IMG/VR virus record: IMGVR_UViG_3300046007_008124 | Span: 28,078 to 92,077 of that record | DNA: 64,000 nucleotides | Direction: 5' to 3' (one strand) | Origin: a virus | Shown here: positions 1-9,723 of the stretch, piece by piece | Position numbering within the stretch: position 1 is the first letter of the stretch | How the letters are laid out: each line of letters begins with the position of its first letter | Made by a program: the position numbers and the translations under genes | The notes under the pieces: generated by a model | Told to the model about the DNA's origin: nothing | The model's database searches: none | Seen by the model: the letters and a program-made list of their open reading frames with translations, nothing else

Positions 1-2
1 TG

Positions 3-2897
3 TCACTAGCCTCTGACGAAAGAGACTATAGTGAAGAAGTTGTATTCTCGCCTTTTATAATTGCTGAAACATACGGTAAAAAACTACCAATAAATATTGA
101 TATTGATAATCCATTAACAGTACAACCGTTAAATCTTAGTTATAAAAATTATAATCAAAATAATATTTTTGTTTCTCAAAATTATTATAACCCAAATGAT
201 GAATTATTAAATTGTTTAACAGCTGATACTGTTTGTGATATTGGTTTAACTGGTATCGATAATGGTTTAGTAAATAAAATGACTGGTGAAACATTAAATT
301 TTACTGAAGGTATTTTTGAAGATTCTGTAAAGTTTAATAGAATGTACTACGATAGAAGAATGAAAATGATACAAGTAACCGGATATACCGGAACTTATAG
401 TCGTTTTTCTGGATTTACAAAACAAACATTATATGAAGTTGTAAGTAAAAATCATCCACAATTTGGAAAATATCATGAACTATATGGTGGGTTTTACCAA
501 GGGTTTTATAAACTATTTGGGTATGACTATGAAATTTTACCAGAAAGAGTTACAAAAGGTTGGTCTGTTGAAATGGTTTTAAAACCAAGGTTATCAAATG
601 AGTTTAGTCCTGGACCAAATGAAACAACTTTAAACTTATTATATCCTCAAAATAAAAATACGTTTTTTTATATGGGGACAAGAGCTGAAAATAAATTTTA
701 TCATCACGCAGATGGTAGTCCAAAATGTTTTACAGGTTACACAAGAGTTACAACACCACTTGCAAATTGTTTACAAACTTGTGCTTGTTGTAATAAAGCT
801 ATAACAAATAGTAGATGTATATTTGTTTACCCACCAAGGTCAAAAAATAATCAACACGACCCACACGCAAATTATGGTTGTGATAAATGTAATGGTGTTA
901 ATAGTGTTAAAATAAGTTGTGGTTGCGGTTGTAATGAATCACCTTGTGATACTTGCGGTTGGGAATGTCAAACACACCAATGTGAAACAATATTCTACCC
1001 AACACCAACACCAACACCAACACCAAGTCCAACACCGACTTGTCAAGATGTAACACCTATTTGTACACCTAGTTGTGCAACTTGTAATGATTGTGTTGAT
1101 TGTGTTGATTGTGGAACAACTGGTTATACATCAATAGAAGATACTTGTGAGAAAGATCCGTTATTTGATTTAATGTCAAATAATATTTCATTTAAATTAT
1201 GTGGTGACCCAAAAAACCCATCAATTGGTGTTAAAGTTTTAAGATTTACCGGTGGATGTGAAACAACAGGAACTTGTGTTACCGGACAAACCTATATGAC
1301 CGGATATACAATTCAAGAATATTGTTCACCACCAATATACCCAAGATGTGAAAAAGAAAATCCTTCTTGGTTAAATTTGGAACATTGGTTTCAAGTCGAT
1401 GTTGTTTGGAGAAGGTATACAAATTATGATTTTTGTGATTTAAAATATTTTGGTGGACTTGCGGATATAACAGAAATTAAATATTTAGATTCTTTAGCAA
1501 ATAATACCGTCAATTTAATTAAGCCACCTTTAACTCATACAAATGAATTTGGAGAAACAATTGAAATTGTTAATTTAAATAAAAAGTGGTTAGATGAGAA
1601 AAAGGATAGACTTGGCAGATTACGAATTTATGTTAATGGAAAACCAATATATACTTTAGAAAATTTTGAAGAGGTTATTCCAAGAGCACTAAATACAGAT
1701 AAAGAAAGACAATTAGCGGTACCATTTAATATTTCTTGGGGTGGAGGAACACAAGGTCTTCACGAAAATTTAACATTTTCATCTTGTACCGGTTTAACCT
1801 CAAATTATATCCAAGACCCTGAATGTTTTCCAACATCAGTTTTAAGTGGGACAACATTATCTGGGTTAACAACAAATATATTATTAGAAAAAGAATTTGG
1901 TGGAACGTTTGAAGGTGGTATTTCACAATTTAGAATGTATGTTGAACCTTTAACTGGTGATGAAATTAAACACAACTTTTTATTGTTAAAAGATAAATTT
2001 GCAATGTTTGACCCAGATTGTCCAGATTGTGGTGATGATTTCTGTGAGGTTGATGATTTTACTTATGTTATTAATGATGTAACAACAACCACAACAACAA
2101 TACCGGTTACAACAACCACAACAACATTTAATCCATATCTTTTAATAACGCAAGATTTTGAACCAATTATAACTCAAGATAACGATAATATTATTTGGTA
2201 TTGGCCAACACCAATGGTTGGTGGATTTAGTCCTGATAGTATTTTATTTGGTAGAACGTATATTCAAGATAACAGAGATCAAAATTATTTAATTCAAAAT
2301 CATTTTAATCAAAAATTAAATTCAAAAACATTAACACAAAGATATTGGGACGACAATGGATGGTGGGGTGACCAAGGATATTTACCACATTGTGTTGGTT
2401 ATGCTTGGGCTCATTGGTTAGAAGATGGTCCAGTTGAACAGTCTGGTATTCCACCAATTATAAAACCAATAGACATTTATAAAAATGCACAAAAACTTGA
2501 CGAATGGTACGGTGAAAATTATGATGGAACTTCTGTAAGGGGTGGTGTTAAATTTTTACAACAACAAAAGAAAGTAAAATCATATTATTGGACATATGAT
2601 TTAAACACACTTATAAATACTGTTTTAAATGTAGGACCAGTTGTTGTTGGTACAAACTGGTATTATGGAATGTTTTATCCGGATAAAAATGGTTTAATTA
2701 AAGTTAGGGGTGCTTTAGCTGGTGGACATGCTTATATAATTAATGGTATTGATACCAAAACAAAACAGTTTAGAATAAAAAATAGTTGGGGTAAAAGTTG
2801 GGGAAAACAAGGTCGCGCATTTATTTCATTTACTGATATGACAAGATTAATTAGAGAACAAGGTGAAATTTGTTTAGCAACAGAAATAAAATCATAA
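3..2897 (+). CDS. Virion adhesin with lectin-like and papain-like protease domains (5' partial)
   Basis: The frame is open from base 3 with no stop before the Met codon at 279, so the gene starts before the window and 279 is not its start. Numbered from 279: a beta-rich lectin/LamG-like region covers roughly residues 50-560 (PFNISWGGG and FEGGISQFRMYVEPL are typical strands). It is interrupted at about 165-285 by a very Cys-rich segment with a [14 protein letters not shown] linker. Two poly-Thr linkers (VTTTTTT) lie near 605-620. The C-terminal 200 residues are a papain-like (C1) cysteine peptidase: Gln699 and Cys705 (GDQGYLPHCVGYAW), His817 (GGHAYIING) and Asn835 (IKNSWGKSWG), so all catalytic residues are present. 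It precedes two fibre genes. A host-surface-binding tail or decoration protein carrying a protease is inferred; the protease assignment is strong. Confidence 0.8.
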   Translation, partial: SLASDERDYSEEVVFSPFIIAETYGKKLPINIDIDNPLTVQPLNLSYKNYNQNNIFVSQNYYNPNDELLNCLTADTVCDIGLTGIDNGLVNKMTGETLNFTEGIFEDSVKFNRMYYDRRMKMIQVTGYTGTYSRFSGFTKQTLYEVVSKNHPQFGKYHELYGGFYQGFYKLFGYDYEILPERVTKGWSVEMVLKPRLSNEFSPGPNETTLNLLYPQNKNTFFYMGTRAENKFYHHADGSPKCFTGYTRVTTPLANCLQTCACCNKAITNSRCIFVYPPRSKNNQHDPHANYGCDKCNGVNSVKISCGCGCNESPCDTCGWECQTHQCETIFYPTPTPTPTPSPTPTCQDVTPICTPSCATCNDCVDCVDCGTTGYTSIEDTCEKDPLFDLMSNNISFKLCGDPKNPSIGVKVLRFTGGCETTGTCVTGQTYMTGYTIQEYCSPPIYPRCEKENPSWLNLEHWFQVDVVWRRYTNYDFCDLKYFGGLADITEIKYLDSLANNTVNLIKPPLTHTNEFGETIEIVNLNKKWLDEKKDRLGRLRIYVNGKPIYTLENFEEVIPRALNTDKERQLAVPFNISWGGGTQGLHENLTFSSCTGLTSNYIQDPECFPTSVLSGTTLSGLTTNILLEKEFGGTFEGGISQFRMYVEPLTGDEIKHNFLLLKDKFAMFDPDCPDCGDDFCEVDDFTYVINDVTTTTTTIPVTTTTTTFNPYLLITQDFEPIITQDNDNIIWYWPTPMVGGFSPDSILFGRTYIQDNRDQNYLIQNHFNQKLNSKTLTQRYWDDNGWWGDQGYLPHCVGYAWAHWLEDGPVEQSGIPPIIKPIDIYKNAQKLDEWYGENYDGTSVRGGVKFLQQQKKVKSYYWTYDLNTLINTVLNVGPVVVGTNWYYGMFYPDKNGLIKVRGALAGGHAYIINGIDTKTKQFRIKNSWGKSWGKQGRAFISFTDMTRLIREQGEICLATEIKS

Positions 2898-2906
2898 TAT
2901 AAAACA

Positions 2907-2914
2907 TATTTATT
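2907..2914 (+). promoter_or_regulatory. TATTTATT promoter-like motif
   Basis: TATTTATT lies 14 nt before the ATG at 2929. The same octamer (last base T, A or rarely C) recurs before the first gene of many transcription units on both strands and is absent before most genes inside units. By analogy with the T4 late promoter (TATAAATA) it is read as a phage late promoter -10 element; this is inference. Confidence 0.55.
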
Positions 2915-2928
2915 AAATAAAAAAAACT

Positions 2929-5900
2929 ATGGCAGATAAAAGAATAACCGACTTACCTTTAATATTATCTGGTGATATATCAACACAAGATGTATTACCA
3001 ATAGTAGATGTCAATCTAGACATTACAAATAAAATTGAGGTAGATCAATTAAAATCATATATATTAACAGGTGTTAATGATTATTATGTTACTGGTGGTA
3101 CCTATTCTAATGGAACAATAACATTAGGGAGACAAAATGGTTCTTTATCAATTAGCGGTTTATACACTGGATCAACAGATGTTTTTGTAACTGGTGGTAC
3201 CTATGATAACACAACTGGAACATTAACTTTAAAAGATAATAACGGAACGTCATTTGGTGTAACTGGATTTACAACTGGTGGTACTGGGACTTCTTTATAT
3301 GAAGTTGGTTCTGGAACTGACTCAACACAAAGGGTTGGTGTTAATAATGTTGCAATCGGTAATTGTTCTGCTGTTTTAGCTGGATCCGGAAACACTGTAA
3401 TATCAGAATTTTCTTTTATTGGTGGAGGTTATAATAATACTGCTGGTTTTAGTGGTGGTGTTAATTTTGTTTATAATGAAACATTTACAGGTAATATACC
3501 TTCATCAGGATTTTACGGTTCAATTCCACCATCATCAACACTTTCCGGTCTTGGTTCTGGTTCAACTTTTTCATTTTATTTTTCAACTCAAACAACTTTA
3601 AGTAATGTTTATGTTGACAATCAAGGTAGTGGATATGTTAGTGGTGATACATTAACATTTAACGGTTCAAATTTTGGTGGTGTAACACCTGCCGATAATG
3701 TTACAGTTCAAATCAACACATTAGGTGGTTCAAACATCGTTATTGGTGGTGGTCAAGGAAATACTGCAAATAGAGACTCATCAACAATTAGTGGTGGTTA
3801 TATAAATAAAAGTAACGCAAACTGCTCAACAATCGGTGGTGGTTGTCGTAACATTATTTCAAATGATTCTTGTTACTCAACAATTAGTGGTGGTAGAAGA
3901 AATACCGGATACGGTTGTTACGGAGTAATTAGTGGTGGTCGTTGTAATGAAACTGGTGCTTATGGTACAATAACTGGAACATTTAATCAAGTGTATACCG
4001 GTGGTACTTTAAATGGAACTTTTTCTGGTGGTTATAACCCAACATCAACGACATCTGGTTATGGATTTGATGCTTCTTTTGGTTTTGTTTTTAATTTTGG
4101 TACTTTATCTAGTGTTAATATTCTTGGTGGTGGTAATCGATATATTGGAAATGATACTTTATTTTTTAATGGTAATATATTTCCTGGTGGAACAACTGGT
4201 ATTGATGATGTAACATTTCAAGTTAGTACATCAATAAATAACTATGCAACAGTAGCTGGTGGATGTTGTAATACTGCATCTGGTGAATACTCAACAATTA
4301 GTGGTGGGTATGAAAATACAGTATCCGGTGATTATTCAACTATTGGTGGGGGTTCTTGTAACACAATTAATACTAATTCGTGCTATTCAACTATTGGTGG
4401 TGGTGATGATAATACTATCCTTCAAGGTGATGTTGCAACAATCAGTGGTGGTGAAAATAATACGATAAGTGGTGCTTATTCATTTATTGGTGGTGGTTAT
4501 AATAATATAATAACAAGTTCTGATGCAACAATTGGTGGTGGTTGTAATAACACTGCAAGTGGTTACAAATCATTTATTGGTGGTGGAGAAAATAACGTTT
4601 CTGGACGAAATAATTTTGTTAGTGGAATAAATAGTTCTGTATATACTGGTGGTACTTTAAATAATACTTACGGTGGTATCTCACCAACATCAACATCAAG
4701 TGGTACTGGATCTGGGGTATTATTTAGTTTTGATTTTGTTCTTGGTGTATTACAAACCATCCAAATACAAAACGGAGGTTCTGGTTATTCTAATGGTGAA
4801 ACACTATATTTTAACGGTGGATTATTTGGTGGTGGTTCATCTCCTTTAGATGATGTTTGGTTAAACATCCAAACAGAAAATAGCACACATACAACCGTAA
4901 GTGGCGGCTATTGTAACACATCAAGTGGGGATTACTCAACCGTAAGTGGTGGATATAGAAACACATCAAGTTGTTATAGTTCAACAGTAAGTGGAGGTAT
5001 TAATAACAAATCAAGTGGTAATTCTTCAACCGTAGGAGGTGGTCTTGAAAATACATCAAGTTGTTGTTATTCAACAGTAAGTGGGGGACGTAGAAATACA
5101 TCAAGTGGTTATCATTCAACCGTAAGTGGTGGATACCGTAATACATCAAGTGGTCAATATTCAACCGTAAGTGGCGGACAATTTAACACATCAAGTGGTA
5201 ATTATTCATTTGTTGGTGGTGGACAATGTAACGCGTCAAACTCTATTAACTCAACCGTAAGTGGTGGATTTTGTAATACAACAAGTGGAACTTACTCAAC
5301 AATAGGTGGAGGTAATAATAATAAGTCTAGTGGTGGTTATTCAACACTAAGTGGTGGTCAAAATAATGTTGCCGGTGGTACACATTCATTTATTGGTAGT
5401 GGTTTTGGTAACGTTTCAGGTGTTAATGGATTTGTTACTGGTGTTACAGGTTTTGTATATACTGGAGGAACATTTAATAGTACATTCACCGGTGTTAGTC
5501 CAACTTCAACAAGTAGTGGATTAGGATCCAATGCGTTTTTTAACTTTAGTTTCCTTGGTGGTGTATTACAAAGTGTTACAGTACAATCAGCAGGATCTGA
5601 TTATGTAAACGGAGATATACTATATTTTAATGCCGCTTCATTTTTTAGTACATCACCTCTTAATGATGTTTGGATAACAATATCAAGTGCTAGTAATTCA
5701 TTTACAACAGTAGTTGGTGGTAGTCAAAACACATCAAGTGGATATCTATCAATTGTTGGTGCTGGTTATCAAAATACATCAAGTGGTTGTTATTCATTTA
5801 TTGGTGGTGGATGGTGTAACACAACGGTAGGTGATTGCTCAATGATACTTGGTGGTTATGCAAATAAATCTATCGGTACAAGAAGTGCTGTTGTGGGTGG

Positions 5901-6087
5901 TCAGAATATTGTAGCAACAGAAGATGATATGACATATATGCCAAGTGCGAACATCCAATCAACCGGATATATTTATTTTGGAGACGTTAACACAAATGGT
6001 TCTTGGAGAATGAGTATATCTGGCGCAACATTTATAATTGAAAAAAGAGTCGGAGGTGTTTGGGTTGTGTCCGGAACATTCGTATAA
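2929..6087 (+). CDS. Giant repeat tail fibre / adhesin 1
   Basis: A 1052-residue fibre-like protein. The N-terminus (MADKRITDLPLI, then a DVLPIVD segment) resembles those of the fibres at 23697 and 26160 and is probably the virion-attachment end. After two short YVTGGTYSNGT-type units comes the connector LYEVGSGTDSTQR, shared by all four large fibres. The rest is an array of about 15-residue units of the form STVSGGxxNTSSG, the pattern of YadA/Hia-head left-handed beta-rolls, interrupted by four copies of an approximately 80-residue module (VYTGGTLNGTF... to ...DDVT). A short non-repeat tip ends the protein. A trimeric, Ser/Thr-rich receptor-binding fibre is inferred. Start: the ATG follows an A-rich leader with no Shine-Dalgarno sequence, 14 nt after a TATTTATT motif. 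Confidence 0.8.
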   Translation: MADKRITDLPLILSGDISTQDVLPIVDVNLDITNKIEVDQLKSYILTGVNDYYVTGGTYSNGTITLGRQNGSLSISGLYTGSTDVFVTGGTYDNTTGTLTLKDNNGTSFGVTGFTTGGTGTSLYEVGSGTDSTQRVGVNNVAIGNCSAVLAGSGNTVISEFSFIGGGYNNTAGFSGGVNFVYNETFTGNIPSSGFYGSIPPSSTLSGLGSGSTFSFYFSTQTTLSNVYVDNQGSGYVSGDTLTFNGSNFGGVTPADNVTVQINTLGGSNIVIGGGQGNTANRDSSTISGGYINKSNANCSTIGGGCRNIISNDSCYSTISGGRRNTGYGCYGVISGGRCNETGAYGTITGTFNQVYTGGTLNGTFSGGYNPTSTTSGYGFDASFGFVFNFGTLSSVNILGGGNRYIGNDTLFFNGNIFPGGTTGIDDVTFQVSTSINNYATVAGGCCNTASGEYSTISGGYENTVSGDYSTIGGGSCNTINTNSCYSTIGGGDDNTILQGDVATISGGENNTISGAYSFIGGGYNNIITSSDATIGGGCNNTASGYKSFIGGGENNVSGRNNFVSGINSSVYTGGTLNNTYGGISPTSTSSGTGSGVLFSFDFVLGVLQTIQIQNGGSGYSNGETLYFNGGLFGGGSSPLDDVWLNIQTENSTHTTVSGGYCNTSSGDYSTVSGGYRNTSSCYSSTVSGGINNKSSGNSSTVGGGLENTSSCCYSTVSGGRRNTSSGYHSTVSGGYRNTSSGQYSTVSGGQFNTSSGNYSFVGGGQCNASNSINSTVSGGFCNTTSGTYSTIGGGNNNKSSGGYSTLSGGQNNVAGGTHSFIGSGFGNVSGVNGFVTGVTGFVYTGGTFNSTFTGVSPTSTSSGLGSNAFFNFSFLGGVLQSVTVQSAGSDYVNGDILYFNAASFFSTSPLNDVWITISSASNSFTTVVGGSQNTSSGYLSIVGAGYQNTSSGCYSFIGGGWCNTTVGDCSMILGGYANKSIGTRSAVVGGQNIVATEDDMTYMPSANIQSTGYIYFGDVNTNGSWRMSISGATFIIEKRVGGVWVVSGTFV
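3364..5940 (+). repeat. YadA-head-like 45-bp coding repeats, array 1
   Basis: Degenerate 45-bp units encoding about 15 residues (S-T-V/I-S-G-G-x-x-N-T-S-S-G-x-x). The most regular stretch is about 4890-5350, where aacacatcaagtgg and tcaaccgtaagtgg recur almost unchanged. Larger modules at about 3464-3730, 3985-4240, 4630-4890 and 5440-5700 interrupt it. Confidence 0.85.
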
Positions 6088-6112
6088 ATAAAATAAAAAA
6101 ATAAAATAAAAA

Positions 6113-9100
6113 ATGGGATTTAATACAGACATATTAAGTGCAACAACAATAAGTGGTGGAACATTCTATGGTGATGGTTCCGGATTAGTTGATAACACAA
6201 TTACCGAAATTATAAATTCACCAACACAGAATCCACTTAATGTTAACACAAGTAATGATTATTTACCAATTACTGGTAATGACCAATATCAAGATGAAGC
6301 AAGTAACTATATTTCTTGGACAAATGGGTCAAATAATGGGACAGGATTTAATCCTTGGACCATAACTACACAACCAAATACTGGTGTGTTTTTAGGTAAT
6401 CCAGCGTCGGATGGTATGGGAACCGCCGGTATTGGAACAAACGCATTTGCTCTTTTTGCAACTGACGGATCAAATTATGTATCAACATCAAGAACATTTA
6501 CATCTGGAATGAATGTTGGTGATGTATTTAGTTTTTATTGGGCGATAAATTTTGACGCAAATGGTGGTAATAAAGGTTTTGATTTAAAAGCTGGTGGTAC
6601 AACAATTTTTAATGCTAATAATAATAATTCTGCAACAATAACATCAAACTTATCTTCACCTAATAACATTATTGATAGTGGTTATGGTACAACACCAATG
6701 TTAGTTACTCTAACTAGAACAAGTGATATTCTTTATAATATAACAATAACATCTAGAAGTGGTGGACCAACTTATTCTGCATCAATAAATTCACCATTGG
6801 TTGTCAATGAAATTAATTTTTATTGTGGTGCTCAAGGTGATGGTTTAGGACAAAGGAATTTATTTTTTAATCAACTTTTAATTACAAAAACAACAGAGTT
6901 ATTAAAAATAACAGTTGATGATTTGGGAAGTTTGTTTGGTGGTGGGTCTTTATATGAAGTTGGTTCCGGTACAGACTCAACACAAAGATGTGGTGTTAAT
7001 AATGTTGCTAGTGGCAATTGTTCTATTGTTGCAGGTGGTGATTATAACACATCATTATCACCTTCTTCAGTTATAAGTGGTGGTAAATGTAATACAGCAG
7101 ACTGTAATTTTTCAACCGTAAGTGGTGGTTATTCTAATAAAACTTATGGTGGTTGTTCATTTGTAGGTGGCGGTGTTCGTAACACAGCAAGTAATAACTT
7201 TTCAATAGTTGGTGGTGGTTGTATCAACACATCAAGTGGTAACTACTCAACAATAAGTGGTGGTCGTCAAAATACATCAAGTGATTATTATTCAACCGTA
7301 AGTGGCGGTCGTCAAAATACATCAAGTAGTTGTTATTCAACTATAAGTGGTGGTCGTCAAAATACATCAAGTAGTTGTTATTCAACTATAAGTGGTGGTT
7401 ATCGTAATGTTTCAGGAATAAACGGAACCGTAAGTGGTGTTTACAATCAAACATATTTAGGTAGCACATTAAATGGAACATTTAATTCAATATCTCCATC
7501 ATCAACATCTTCTGGTTATGGTAATGGTGCAATATTTAATTTTGTTTTTAACACCGGAAGTTTATCTACTGTTACTCTTGTAACAATTGGTTCTGGATAT
7601 GTAAACGGAAATTTATTAACCTTTGACGGAACTTTATTTGGTGGATCAAGTGGAACCGACGATGTTACATTAAATATTAATACACAAAACATAGGAAATA
7701 GTTCAACCGTAAGTGGAGGTCGTGGTAACACATCAATTGGTGGATATTCAACCGTAAGTGGGGGTGTTGGTAACACATCAAGTGCGTGTTATTCAACAAT
7801 AAGTGGTGGAGTAAATAACACATCAAGTTGTAATTATTCATTTGTTGGTGGAGGTCGCCAAAACACATCAAGTGGTGACCTTTCAACGATTGCCGGTGGT
7901 CTTCAAAACGCATCAAGTTGTAAATATTCAACCGTAAGTGGTGGTGCTTTTAATACATCAAGTAGTGATAATTCATTTATTGGTGGTGGACTTAGAAATA
8001 CAACAAGTGGACAATATTCAACTATAAGTGGTGGTTATTGTAATGTTTCAGGAATAAATGGAATCGTAAGTAGTTTTTCTAATCAAACATATTTAGGAAG
8101 TACATTAAATGGAACATTTAATTCAATATCTCCATCATCAACATCTTCTGGTTATGGTAATGGTGCAACATTTAATTTTGTGTTTAACACAGGGAGTTTA
8201 TCTACTGTTACTCTTGTAACAATTGGTTCTGGATATGTAAATGGAGATTTATTAACCTTTGACGGAACTTTATTTGGCGGATCAAGTGGAACCGATGATG
8301 TCACTTTAACTATTAACACATCAACAATAGGAAATTGCTCAACCGTAAGTGGAGGTCGTGGTAACACATCAAGTGGAGATATATCAACCGTTGGTGGTGG
8401 TCGTTTTAACACATCAAGTGGAGATATATCAACCGTAAGTGGTGGTTGGCAAAACACGTCAAGTGGATATAACTCAACAATAAGTGGGGGATATTGTAAT
8501 ACATCAAGTGGATATAACTCAACCGTAAGTGGGGGATGTTGTAATACATCAAATGGTTGTGGATCATTTATTGGTGGTGGACGAAATAACACAATAAATT
8601 GTTTTTTTAATACAATTGGTGGTGGTCAAAATAACACATCAATTGGACAACAGTCTATAATTGGTGGTGGTTCTAGTAATGTGGCATTTGGTAGTGCTTC
8701 ATTTATCGGTGGTGGTAGTCAAAACACATCAAATGGCGGTGGGTCAACTATTAGTGGTGGAGTCGCTAACACATCAAGTGGTGATTCTTCAACCGTAAGT
8801 GGTGGTCGTTTTAACACATCAATTGGCTGTTGCTCAACCGTAAGTGGTGGTTATTGTAATGTTTCAGGAATAAATGGAACCGTAAGTGGATTGTATAATC
8901 AAACATATTTAGGAAGCACATTAAATGGAACATTTAATTCAATATCTCCATCATCAACATCTTCTGGTTATGGTAATGGTGCAACATTTAATTTTTTGTT
9001 TAACACAGGAAGTTTATCTACTGTTACTCTTGTAACAATTGGTTCTGGATATGTAAACGGTGATCAATTATTATTTGATGGTACTTTATTTGGTGGATCA

Positions 9101-9706
9101 AGTGGAACCGATGATGTTACTTTAAATATTAATACACAAACAATAGGAAATTGCTCAACAATAGGTGGAGGTCACCAAAACACATCAAACGGAAATTCTT
9201 CAACAGTAAGTGGTGGTTATAGAAACACATCAAGTGGTAATTACTCAACCGTAAGTGGTGGAGTAAATAACACATCAAGTGGAGATATATCAACCGTAAG
9301 TGGTGGAGTAAATAACACATCAAGTTGTAATTATTCATTTGTTGGTGGAGGTTATAATAACACATCAAGTGGTCAATATTCAACAATAAGTGGTGGAGGT
9401 TGTAACACATCAAGTAGTGATAATTCATTTATTGGTGGTGGACTTAGAAATACAACAAGTGGACAATATTCAACTATAAGTGGTGGATATCGTAACACGT
9501 CAATAAATGTTTATTCGGCAATACTTGGAGGACAAAGTAATACATCCCAACACGATTGTTCATTTATTGTTGGTAGCGGAATTTTTAGTACAGCGGCAAA
9601 CACAACACACGTAAATTGTTTACACTTTAGTAATATACCAACAAGTTCAGCGGGTCTTGCTCCAGGAACAGTATGGAATAATGGTGGTGTATTAAACATA
9701 GCATAA
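6113..9706 (+). CDS. Giant repeat tail fibre / adhesin 2 with N-terminal beta-sandwich
   Basis: A 1197-residue fibre-like protein beginning 26 nt after fibre 1, without its own TATTTATT motif, so probably co-transcribed. Residues about 60-270 look like a carbohydrate-binding beta-sandwich (FSFYWAINFDANGGNKGFDL is a typical jelly-roll strand pair). Then come the shared connector LYEVGSGTDSTQR and a long array of STVSGGxxNTSSG beta-roll units. Three near-identical copies of the 80-residue module (TYLGSTLNGTFNSISPSSTS...) interrupt the array. The C-terminal segment (CSFIVGSGIF...NTTHVNCLHF...) closely matches the end of the fibre at 23697, suggesting a common trimerisation or tip element. Host binding is inferred from architecture; the ligand is unknown. 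Confidence 0.8.
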   Translation: MGFNTDILSATTISGGTFYGDGSGLVDNTITEIINSPTQNPLNVNTSNDYLPITGNDQYQDEASNYISWTNGSNNGTGFNPWTITTQPNTGVFLGNPASDGMGTAGIGTNAFALFATDGSNYVSTSRTFTSGMNVGDVFSFYWAINFDANGGNKGFDLKAGGTTIFNANNNNSATITSNLSSPNNIIDSGYGTTPMLVTLTRTSDILYNITITSRSGGPTYSASINSPLVVNEINFYCGAQGDGLGQRNLFFNQLLITKTTELLKITVDDLGSLFGGGSLYEVGSGTDSTQRCGVNNVASGNCSIVAGGDYNTSLSPSSVISGGKCNTADCNFSTVSGGYSNKTYGGCSFVGGGVRNTASNNFSIVGGGCINTSSGNYSTISGGRQNTSSDYYSTVSGGRQNTSSSCYSTISGGRQNTSSSCYSTISGGYRNVSGINGTVSGVYNQTYLGSTLNGTFNSISPSSTSSGYGNGAIFNFVFNTGSLSTVTLVTIGSGYVNGNLLTFDGTLFGGSSGTDDVTLNINTQNIGNSSTVSGGRGNTSIGGYSTVSGGVGNTSSACYSTISGGVNNTSSCNYSFVGGGRQNTSSGDLSTIAGGLQNASSCKYSTVSGGAFNTSSSDNSFIGGGLRNTTSGQYSTISGGYCNVSGINGIVSSFSNQTYLGSTLNGTFNSISPSSTSSGYGNGATFNFVFNTGSLSTVTLVTIGSGYVNGDLLTFDGTLFGGSSGTDDVTLTINTSTIGNCSTVSGGRGNTSSGDISTVGGGRFNTSSGDISTVSGGWQNTSSGYNSTISGGYCNTSSGYNSTVSGGCCNTSNGCGSFIGGGRNNTINCFFNTIGGGQNNTSIGQQSIIGGGSSNVAFGSASFIGGGSQNTSNGGGSTISGGVANTSSGDSSTVSGGRFNTSIGCCSTVSGGYCNVSGINGTVSGLYNQTYLGSTLNGTFNSISPSSTSSGYGNGATFNFLFNTGSLSTVTLVTIGSGYVNGDQLLFDGTLFGGSSGTDDVTLNINTQTIGNCSTIGGGHQNTSNGNSSTVSGGYRNTSSGNYSTVSGGVNNTSSGDISTVSGGVNNTSSCNYSFVGGGYNNTSSGQYSTISGGGCNTSSSDNSFIGGGLRNTTSGQYSTISGGYRNTSINVYSAILGGQSNTSQHDCSFIVGSGIFSTAANTTHVNCLHFSNIPTSSAGLAPGTVWNNGGVLNIA
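7445..7690 (+). repeat. 80-residue fibre module, DNA copy a
   Basis: Begins aatcaaacatatttaggtag. Nearly identical at the DNA level to the segments at 8081-8335 and 8897-9150 and close to 28056-28310. Encodes a beta-rich insert between beta-roll blocks. Confidence 0.85.
8081..8335 (+). repeat. 80-residue fibre module, DNA copy b
   Basis: Second near-identical copy, preceded by the same aatgtttcaggaataaatgg lead-in as the other copies. Confidence 0.85.
8897..9150 (+). repeat. 80-residue fibre module, DNA copy c
   Basis: Third copy within the same gene. It differs from copy b by scattered substitutions such as NGDQLLFDG in place of NGDLLTFDG. Confidence 0.85.
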
Positions 9707-9723
9707 AATTAAATAAATTTAAA

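Larger units (their letters stand above)
7015..9580 (+). repeat. YadA-head-like 45-bp coding repeats, array 2
   Basis: About 40 tandem units with unusually high nucleotide conservation of aacacatcaagt and tcaaccgtaagtggtggt. Long antisense open frames here are periodicity artefacts. Confidence 0.85.

Noticed and set aside
279-281. ATG at 279 as the start of the first gene
   Set aside because: The frame is open and coding-like back to base 3, so the gene runs in from outside the window.
7516-9699. Long minus-strand open frames opposite fibre 2 (for example 8152-8592)
   Set aside because: They mirror the 45-bp periodicity of the sense gene (repeating PPLTVE or HLMCY units), have no start context, and recur opposite every repeat array.
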